Source of the DNA: a virus
Virus record (IMG/VR): IMGVR_UViG_3300028706_000779
Span: 1-32,960 of that record
Length of the DNA: 32,960 bases
Strand: one strand, 5' to 3'
Of the stretch, positions 28,034 to 32,040 are shown piece after piece (position 1 is the stretch's first letter; the number at the start of each line of letters is the position of its first letter). The notes under the pieces are model-generated. The model ran no database searches, was not told where the DNA came from, and saw only the letters and a program-made list of their open reading frames with translations. The position numbers and the translations under genes are program-made.

Positions 28034-28075
28034 GTTACTAAAAATAAAAATCCATACAGGTAGTAACGTCCTGTA
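28034..28075 (-). promoter_or_regulatory. H-type pseudoknot in the ssb leader
   Basis: In the ssb mRNA (minus strand), TACAGG (28075-28070) pairs with CCTGTA (28060-28055), and GTTACTA (28067-28061) in that loop pairs with TAGTAAC (28040-28034) downstream. Stem 1 is 6 bp, stem 2 is 7 bp, both perfect; the connecting loops are 2, 0 and 14 bases, ideal geometry for a coaxial H-type pseudoknot. It ends 23 bases before ATG, and the rest of the leader is unstructured A/U-rich sequence with the ribosome site. T4 gene 32, also an SSB, uses this arrangement for autoregulation. Confidence 0.7.
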
Positions 28076-28096
28076 AAGATGTAAATGTTTGTGGAA

Positions 28097-28111
28097 GGGT
28101 TCGGAGAACCC
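28097..28111. other. Perfect 6-bp hairpin with 3-base loop
   Basis: GGGTTC-GGA-GAACCC is a perfect 6-bp stem with a three-base loop, five bases behind the stop of the 59-aa gene. No T-run follows on the minus strand (TTCCACAAAC), so a terminator is doubtful. N4 vRNAP early promoters are recognised as 5-7 bp hairpins with 3-base, purine-centred loops; shape and loop fit on the plus strand. Either reading is possible. Confidence 0.5.
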
Positions 28112-28116
28112 AGTGC

Positions 28117-28296
28117 TTACTTAGTAAGCTTTACTGGTTTAATACGATACTCTCTGTCTTCATACCAACCTGGTGTGACAGTACAATCTTCCCAGTCAGC
28201 AGTATCAGGGTGTTCACAACATAGGTGTACCTTGTGTTGAATCGTGTACCCCTCTGCCCAAGCGTGTATTATTCTAGCGTGTTTGTGTTGTTTCAT
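28117..28296 (-). CDS. Small conserved phage protein (59 aa)
   Basis: A 59-aa protein beginning MKQHKHARIIHAWAEGYTIQ and ending W-Y-E-D-R-E-Y-R-I-K-P. The pattern hKHa-xx-I-x-AWA-x-G-x-x-IQ ... W ... W-x-x-x-x-x-YRIKP is shared by a widespread family of small phage proteins of unknown function. The ribosome site GGGAGG lies four bases before ATG, and the frame carries two adjacent cysteines (CCEH). It stands alone between a structured leader region and the ssb leader. The family match is recalled from the motif; the molecular role is not known. Confidence 0.85.
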   Translation of the reverse strand: MKQHKHARIIHAWAEGYTIQHKVHLCCEHPDTADWEDCTVTPGWYEDREYRIKPVKLTK

Positions 28297-28361
28297 GATA
28301 CCTCCCAGGCTATTTATTTAATTAGGTGAGCATTTTTACAAGTGCTCAACTTGATTAGCTT

Positions 28362-28431
28362 GGGTGTCTTTGTTTGCCAAAAGCTCTGCTCCGCTAAGGT
28401 TGTACTTAGCTCACACACCCTCTTAAGGTGT
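28362..28431 (-). promoter_or_regulatory. Junction RNA with two exclusive pairings
   Basis: On the minus-strand RNA, GGGTGT (28420-28415) can pair with ACACCC (28367-28362), closing a junction that contains GCTAAG-loop-CTTAGC (28410-28393) and a weaker CTTT/AAAG hairpin. The same GGTGT can instead pair with ACACC at 28431-28427 just upstream. The two pairings cannot coexist, as in attenuators and riboswitches. It lies in the leader of the 59-aa gene. Confidence 0.4.
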
Positions 28432-28555
28432 AAGGTCATCACTCTATCATACTAATTTGGGGACATTTTCTCTAGTGTCCAGCTAGTCAACTTTGCTTTT
28501 ATGCTCCTAAGAGTTAAAAGTAAAATACAAATAAATTTTGTGTTAAACTTGCGCT

Positions 28556-28614
28556 GTGCAGATATACTCTCCTCAAGAGTAAACCCTCCCAAGATGTTTA
28601 TAAAATATCTGCAC
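28556..28614 (-). ncRNA. Candidate structured RNA closed by a 10-bp stem
   Basis: GTGCAGATAT (28556-28565) and ATATCTGCAC (28605-28614) form a perfect 10-bp stem. Inside, TACTCT-loop-AGAGTA (28565-28581) forms a 6-bp hairpin sharing one base with the outer stem. In the minus-strand RNA the interior shows TTGGGAGGG and a TGAGG loop. It begins seven bases after the stop of the 63-aa gene. It lacks tRNA features and a T-run; it may be an mRNA 3' element or a small RNA. Confidence 0.45.
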
Positions 28615-28620
28615 ACTTCA

Positions 28621-28812
28621 TTAAAATATAAAGCCTGAGCTATTTAAGCCTTGGACTTTATATTGTTTCATTAGGTCTACCGTTTTACGAGCTAAGCATC
28701 TGGTTAAATAGTGTTTATAGGACGCATCGTAATTTGCACCACCTTTAGCAGATCTATCTGCATAGTCTTCAGCTAGGGCTGTGCATAATTCTTCTTTTGT
28801 TAATTCTGACAT
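28621..28812 (-). CDS. Hypothetical small protein downstream of RusA (63 aa)
   Basis: A 63-aa protein, MSELTKEELCTALAEDYADR and onward, all-helical and charged, with an AKGGANYDASYKHYLTRCLAR-like middle (AKGGANYDAS, then YKHYLTRCLAR). An upstream in-frame ATG at 28857 exists but has no ribosome site and would overlap RusA by 41 bases. The chosen ATG at 28812 has AGGA eight bases before it, inside the end of RusA, and starts five bases after the RusA stop codon. Function unknown; co-expression with RusA is likely. Confidence 0.7.
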   Translation of the reverse strand: MSELTKEELCTALAEDYADRSAKGGANYDASYKHYLTRCLARKTVDLMKQYKVQGLNSSGFIF

Positions 28813-28816
28813 AATG

Positions 28817-29215
28817 TTATTCCTGTATGGGTGTGAATTCACAAGCAGTATGTCCATTATCTGAATCGGTCCAATACTTACGTGCTCTTATCATTACAAC
28901 TTGGCTATCATCTACATAACATATACCATTCAGCGAATCTAATATAGCTTTACAGTAATTATCGATATCTTTATTGTTATCACAAAACTTGCCCAGTTTC
29001 TCCTCTTTTTTAGACTTAAGCCATGAAGGTGCCATTGGCACAAAGAAGTCTACTTTAGCGTATACGTTACCTTCAATAGGTACAACATGTATATCACTAA
29101 CAGCTATTTTCATAGCATCCATGTATTTTTTATAGGGGCCTTTATAATAGGTTGAAAATCTTGATACACAAGGCCTACTTGCCGGTACTGGTTGTACATG
29201 AAACGTTACTTTCAT
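28817..29215 (-). CDS. rusA: RusA-family Holliday junction resolvase
   Basis: A 132-aa RusA-type endonuclease, which as a dimer cuts four-way DNA junctions; in phages it resolves recombination or replication intermediates before packaging. The family motif is clear: DNNKDIDNYCKAILDSLNG (residues 79-97) followed by CYVDDSQV. Asp83, Asp85 and Asp102 or Asp103 are the metal-binding acids (E. coli RusA D70, D72, D91), and Lys89 matches the conserved lysine. The N-terminus (TFHVQPVPASRPCVSR) matches the G-x-P-x-x-K/RpR strand. Length is normal for the family. Its start lies 41 bases inside the preceding small gene with no strong ribosome site, so coupling is likely. Confidence 0.92.
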   Translation of the reverse strand: MKVTFHVQPVPASRPCVSRFSTYYKGPYKKYMDAMKIAVSDIHVVPIEGNVYAKVDFFVPMAPSWLKSKKEEKLGKFCDNNKDIDNYCKAILDSLNGICYVDDSQVVMIRARKYWTDSDNGHTACEFTPIQE

Positions 29216-29384
29216 CGTTTAGATTTTCCTCAAGAATTTTTAATTTTGTTTTACAATATGTGATAGGATACTCTTCTTCCCATACATCTGCAAGATAAAT
29301 ACCAACATCTTCGTTAAACATTTGGTCAGCACTAATACAGTACTGCTTACCTTGACCGTCTGGCCAACAGAATTTGCTTTGCAT
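29175..29384 (-). CDS. Hypothetical small protein (69 aa)
   Basis: A 69-aa acidic protein, MQSKFCWPDGQGKQYCISAD at the N-terminus, with WEEEYPITYCKTKLKILEE in the middle. It has four cysteines but no regular zinc-finger spacing. AGGAAGAAG precedes its ATG, inside the 45-aa gene upstream, which it overlaps by 38 bases; its own end overlaps RusA by 41 bases. The long overlaps make one wrong call possible, but the frame has a good ribosome site and fills the transcript. No function can be assigned. Confidence 0.6.
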   Translation of the reverse strand: MQSKFCWPDGQGKQYCISADQMFNEDVGIYLADVWEEEYPITYCKTKLKILEENLNDESNVSCTTSTGK

Positions 29385-29484
29385 TTTCTTCTTCCTGTTT
29401 AAGTTTACGTAGTTTGTTTAATATCTTTGAGTGTCTAGCTACTTTGTCCCAGTATTCCTCTGGTAATTCTGGCAAGTTGCTCAT
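29347..29484 (-). CDS. Hypothetical small basic protein (45 aa)
   Basis: A 45-aa protein starting MSNLPELPEEYWDKVARHSK and continuing into a strongly charged helix (LNKLRKLKQEEENAKQ) with a basic end (ARRSR). The ribosome site AGGGG lies six bases before ATG. It is the first gene after a 279-base structured gap and overlaps the 69-aa gene. The first half resembles small phage proteins of unknown function with a P-E-E-Y-W motif. The call is based on start, ribosome site and composition only. Confidence 0.6.
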   Translation of the reverse strand: MSNLPELPEEYWDKVARHSKILNKLRKLKQEEENAKQILLARRSR

Positions 29485-29763
29485 GTTATCCCCTGTTATT
29501 TAATCTGTTGCCTCTGACTGTAATCAGAGGACTAACTGTTGCGTAGCTTAACCGATGCAGACTTAATCAAGGAGTTCATGTACAAAAGTTACAAAACACG
29601 AAACAGGGATTAATCTACATTGAAGGTGTTGTTGCATGCTTAGCCACTATCCTCCTATACGCTAAGGTAAACCCATTCAAGTAGCAACATAACACACTAA
29701 CCTAATCAACTACTTGAAACCTTGTTTACAAAAGGTAATAAAAACTACGATTAGGTTAGGAAT
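29485..29763 (-). other. 279-base noncoding structured leader
   Basis: No supported gene lies here. From the plus-strand left: CCTCTGA/TCAGAGG hairpin (29511-29517/29524-29530); TGTTGC/GCAACA stem (29630-29635/29684-29689) enclosing CTTAGC/GCTAAG (29639-29644/29661-29666), whose loop shows an AGGAGG site on the minus strand; and two interleaved perfect repeats at 29676-29759. It lies between the duplicated-HTH gene and the RusA unit, and probably holds a promoter and regulatory RNA. Confidence 0.65.
29676..29759 (-). promoter_or_regulatory. Interleaved 9-bp and 11-bp inverted repeats (pseudoknot topology)
   Basis: TTCAAGTAG (29676-29684) pairs with CTACTTGAA (29710-29718). CTAACCTAATC (29697-29707) pairs with GATTAGGTTAG (29749-29759). 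One arm of the second repeat lies inside the loop of the first, so forming both gives an H-type pseudoknot; the remaining loop holds a small ACCTT/AAGGT hairpin. The 9-bp stem also competes with the TGTTGC/GCAACA stem at base 29684. Confidence 0.5.
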
Positions 29764-30189
29764 TTATAAATTTTTATTAATTAACGCCCAGTGACCTAGT
29801 GGGTCAAAGAACATACTGTTCTGTACCCTTTTTGTTATTTTAGCCTTTAAAGGACTATCAAATATCCGCTTAGGTTGTAGTACATACGCAGCTTTACTAC
29901 TAGAACATAGTCTATTACTAGCACATGATAGAGATACTCCTAATTCAGAAACTAATTCTTTTACTGTCCACGTTGTGCCATCATCTAAGTGGTATATTTT
30001 GTATTTACCTTTGTTAGGTGACAGATGATTTTTGTTTTTAAAAAGCTTATCCACATTTGCTGACTTAGCTAATCTATATCTAGCAGCTGATGTAGATATA
30101 CCTACCTTGTCTGCTAGCTGCATAGCTGTTATAGAAGAACCATCTGATAGTGTGTATTGTGTGACTACTCTATTAGTATTAGCTGCCAT
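29764..30189 (-). CDS. DNA-binding protein with duplicated HTH units
   Basis: A 141-aa protein made of two related units: residues about 12-50 (YTLSDGSSITAMQLADKVGI then STSAARYRLAKS) and about 65-103 (YHLDDGTTWTVKELVSELGV then SLSCASNRLCSS). Each has the pattern Y-x-L-x-DG-x-x-x-T-x-x-x-L-x-x-x-hGhS-x-S-x-A-x-x-RL, a helix-turn-helix of the homeodomain-like kind seen in small phage DNA-binding proteins. The C-terminal 40 residues are basic. The ribosome site AGGGGA precedes ATG. It borders the structured 279-base gap and could bind operators there; it may regulate middle genes or assist a nuclease or replication protein. Confidence 0.75.
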   Translation of the reverse strand: MAANTNRVVTQYTLSDGSSITAMQLADKVGISTSAARYRLAKSANVDKLFKNKNHLSPNKGKYKIYHLDDGTTWTVKELVSELGVSLSCASNRLCSSSKAAYVLQPKRIFDSPLKAKITKRVQNSMFFDPLGHWALINKNL

Positions 30190-30191
30190 AA

Positions 30192-30269
30192 TTAGTCCCC
30201 TAAGTACATATATAGTAACAATGCTTGGTATAGAATACCTAAGCCTAGTAATAATTCAAATGCATCCAT
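30192..30269 (-). CDS. Tiny hydrophobic protein (25 aa)
   Basis: A 25-aa frame, mostly hydrophobic (MDAFELLLGLGILYQALLLY, then MYLGD), compatible with one membrane helix between acidic ends. GAGGA lies seven bases before ATG, and the ATG shares a base with the TAA of the winged-helix gene (TAATG), a common coupling layout in this strand. Its end carries the ribosome site of the HTH gene. A frame this short can arise by chance; the SD and coupling are the support. Confidence 0.5.
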   Translation of the reverse strand: MDAFELLLGLGILYQALLLYMYLGD

Positions 30270-30571
30270 TATTTATCCTCATTTATTACTAACCACATAA
30301 CACGTTGGTCAAATGAATCTTGTATTGATGTAATTAGATTATTTTGTTTCAGCTCTAAAACTGCACGTTTAATGGTTGAAAATGATTTATTTTTAAAATA
30401 GCTATGATGTACTATGTGAGCAATACAAGCTTTTTCAGCTGCAATATACACATATATATCTTTAGCTGTGCTCGTTAAGTTATACCCCCCAAGTACGCTA
30501 TTAATTTCATTATCAAGTATTTGTTTTTTACGCCAAATTTGAGCAATGTTTTCTAATGCTTGTTTTTTCAT
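30269..30571 (-). CDS. Winged-helix (MarR-like) DNA-binding protein
   Basis: A 100-aa protein. Residues about 37-98 read as a winged helix: an N-terminal helix (AKDIYVYIAAEKACIAHIVH), then FSTIKRAVLELKQNNLI as the recognition helix, and a D-Q-R-V-M-W-L-V beta wing. The S-x-S-T-I-K-R-A-V-x-x-L-x-x-x-x-L-I pattern matches MarR/replication-initiator-type wHTH domains. It lacks the extra dimerisation helices of full MarR proteins. It starts two bases after the upstream stop with no strong ribosome site, implying coupling. It is probably a small phage transcription regulator; the target is unknown. Confidence 0.65.
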   Translation of the reverse strand: MKKQALENIAQIWRKKQILDNEINSVLGGYNLTSTAKDIYVYIAAEKACIAHIVHHSYFKNKSFSTIKRAVLELKQNNLITSIQDSFDQRVMWLVINEDK

Positions 30572-30573
30572 AA

Positions 30574-30834
30574 TTATTTAATCAACTGAATTTTTGTATG
30601 TTTAATTAGAGCATTAGGTGTGCCTAACCATTCACCATCAATTAGAGTAGATGGTATTGAATCTGCTGCTTTAAGTAAGTCATTAATTGAAAACTTTGCA
30701 TCTTTCTTAGCTATGTTTAATAGGTAAGGTGACAAGAATGCTGATATTTGCTCTTTAGATTGATTTTTAAAATACCAGTTAAAGAATATTTGCTTTTTAA
30801 CTTTATATTTATTTGTTTTAGCTAATTGTTTCAT
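30574..30834 (-). CDS. Hypothetical basic protein (86 aa)
   Basis: An 86-aa, Lys-rich protein (MKQLAKTNKYKVKKQIFFNW, then helices with KEQISAFLSPYLLNIAKKD). The pattern of short helices with a central INDLLKAADSIPS could be a small DNA-binding fold, but I do not recognise it. Its ATG shares a base with the TAA of the 52-aa gene (TAATG), and only a weak GAGAG precedes it. It sits next to the winged-helix gene, perhaps as a regulatory pair. Confidence 0.65.
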   Translation of the reverse strand: MKQLAKTNKYKVKKQIFFNWYFKNQSKEQISAFLSPYLLNIAKKDAKFSINDLLKAADSIPSTLIDGEWLGTPNALIKHTKIQLIK

Positions 30835-30992
30835 TATTTGCTCTCACATTTGATTACTACTTCAATGTCAGCAGGAAATTCAATCCTGTGACCATCTTTA
30901 CCCACTACAGCTATAAGTTCACACTTTAGCTTAGGGGTATTCTTACATGACTTTTCTACTAAGTCTTTTAATAACATTAATTTTGTACTCAT
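30834..30992 (-). CDS. Hypothetical small protein (52 aa)
   Basis: A 52-aa protein: MSTKLMLLKDLVEKSCKNTP followed by a beta-rich half with VVGKDGHRIEFPADIEVVIK. It has a very strong ribosome site (GGAGGAG) just before ATG and overlaps the start of the 86-aa gene by one base. The second half looks like a small beta hairpin domain. It heads a four-gene coupled unit that follows a structured leader (31013-31058). Function unknown. Confidence 0.75.
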   Translation of the reverse strand: MSTKLMLLKDLVEKSCKNTPKLKCELIAVVGKDGHRIEFPADIEVVIKCESK

Positions 30993-31012
30993 ATCTCCTC
31001 CATAAATTAGGT

Positions 31013-31058
31013 GGTAGCTTTTAGTTATAGAGTCGTAAAAACTACCGAAAAATGACTC
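31013..31058 (-). promoter_or_regulatory. Leader hairpin with possible pseudoknot before the 52-aa gene
   Basis: In the minus-strand RNA GGTAGTTTTT (31046-31037) pairs with AAAAGCTACC (31022-31013), ten pairs with one G-U. The loop contains GACTC (31034-31030), which can pair with GAGTC (31058-31054) upstream, giving interleaved stems. The structure ends 20 bases before the start codon. The short 5-bp second stem makes the pseudoknot less certain than the hairpin. Confidence 0.5.
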
Positions 31059-31130
31059 GGCAATTGGTTTAGTTTATAGCCCTCCCGCTAAAGGTTAAAC
31101 CGTGCGCAACGCAGAAACACCTACACCCCT

Positions 31131-31328
31131 TCACGGGTATTCCCTGAATGGTGTACCGCGTAGTTGTACATAAGTATCATATAAATACCTTGTCACATCC
31201 ATATACACTTCATCATAGTCGTTTAATTTAATAACTGCATTCAGTACATCGGGTGGTAATTCACTTTCATGTTGCAAAGTGTCATACCTATTTAGTAACT
31301 GTTTTTGCTTCTTATTTAGCTTACGCAT
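31131..31328 (-). CDS. Hypothetical small protein (65 aa)
   Basis: A 65-aa helical, charged protein starting MRKLNKKQKQLLNRYDTLQH. Two in-frame starts exist: 31340 and 31328. The second is chosen because it overlaps the ATPase stop by eight bases (ATGCGTAA), a typical coupling layout, and gives a compact N-terminus; the first would add MITT. Neither has a clear ribosome site. The middle has LPPDVLNAVIKLNDYDEVYM. No family is recognised. It is probably co-expressed with the ATPase and primase. Confidence 0.6.
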   Translation of the reverse strand: MRKLNKKQKQLLNRYDTLQHESELPPDVLNAVIKLNDYDEVYMDVTRYLYDTYVQLRGTPFREYP

Positions 31329-32040
31329 CGTAGTAATCATGTAACTTATCTAATACATGTTGTAGATTATTATCAATGAATGTTTCCTTGATGTCCCACA
31401 TACGCATAGGGCTTCGAATACGCTCGTTTACAGTGTCTTTAGTTAGTCTAGTCTGATAGACATATTTAAAACCTAATAACTCCTCTTCTTCGTTAATATT
31501 GAGCATCTTAGATTTTGAAGTTTCGATGTTCTTAAGTGGTAGTTTTTTACACGCAATAACAGTACTGAAGAAGCTTTCAACTCCTGTGTTCATTAAAGAG
31601 CCTTTAACTTTAACCATAGTCTCATTTACCATCTCTGCTTCATTGAATACGTCAGACGTATGAGCAATGAAGATGATGTTCTTATTAGAGTTGGCTACAT
31701 TCTGTGCCATTAAGTTCTTTAGGAACTGTGCATAACTACCCCAAGCTTTCATTGTGTTAGATGAAGTTAAGACTTTAGTACTCTCAAACATATCCATTAG
31801 GTATGTGAGACTGTCAATAACGATAGTATGAATCTTATCGTTGTCTTGTACTGAGTTAATAGCATCAGGTACGTCTGTAGGGTCAGTAATTGTGTATTCT
31901 TGGAACTTAGATTTGAAAGGTAACTTCTTGTTGTTTTCACAGTTCAAGTACATTACTCCTTCTGGGTTTTTAATATCAACTAGACTAGCTGATTTACCTG
32001 TTGCGGATTTACCGCATAACAATACTAAATTATTGTTCAT
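31321..32040 (-). CDS. RecA-fold ATPase (Sak4-like)
   Basis: A 239-aa P-loop ATPase. Walker A is GKSATGKS (residues 10-17), Walker B is TIVID (Asp76), and the strand NIIFIAHTSD follows at the sensor position, giving a compact RecA-like core. Length, single domain and location near SSB, RusA and primase fit phage Sak4-type recombinases or the N4-like AAA/RecA ATPase of the replication cluster. It would act on single-stranded DNA in recombination-dependent replication. AAAGGAGA precedes ATG, which overlaps the primase stop by one base (TAATG). The ATPase fold is certain; Sak4 versus another RecA-like role is inferred. Confidence 0.85.
   Translation of the reverse strand: MNNNLVLLCGKSATGKSASLVDIKNPEGVMYLNCENNKKLPFKSKFQEYTITDPTDVPDAINSVQDNDKIHTIVIDSLTYLMDMFESTKVLTSSNTMKAWGSYAQFLKNLMAQNVANSNKNIIFIAHTSDVFNEAEMVNETMVKVKGSLMNTGVESFFSTVIACKKLPLKNIETSKSKMLNINEEEELLGFKYVYQTRLTKDTVNERIRSPMRMWDIKETFIDNNLQHVLDKLHDYYDA

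Larger units (their letters stand above)
28297..28620 (-). other. 324-base noncoding region full of inverted repeats
   Basis: No reading frame with a start and ribosome site is supported here on either strand. It holds four inverted-repeat elements. TGAGCA/TGCTCA (28327-28332/28343-28348). A GGGTGT/ACACCC stem (28362-28367/28415-28420) enclosing GCTAAG/CTTAGC (28393-28398/28405-28410). GGACA/TGTCC (28461-28465/28476-28480). A 10-bp repeat at 28556-28565/28605-28614. It is probably the leader of the 59-aa gene plus the trailer of the preceding unit, and may contain a small RNA or promoters. Confidence 0.7.

Noticed and set aside
28362-28420. tRNA-like fold
   Set aside because: It has a closing stem and hairpins but no T-loop motif, anticodon arm or CCA-ready end.
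28556-28614. Hammerhead or other known ribozyme
   Set aside because: The CTGATGA and GAAA core sequences of a hammerhead are missing.
28813-28857. Longer N-terminus (15 extra residues) for the 63-aa gene
   Set aside because: There is no ribosome site at ATG 28857 and it would overlap RusA; ATG 28812 has AGGA at good spacing.
29563-29637. 24-aa minus-strand frame in the structured gap
   Set aside because: Its AGGAGG is 13 bases from the ATG, too far, and it lies within inverted repeats; nothing else supports coding.
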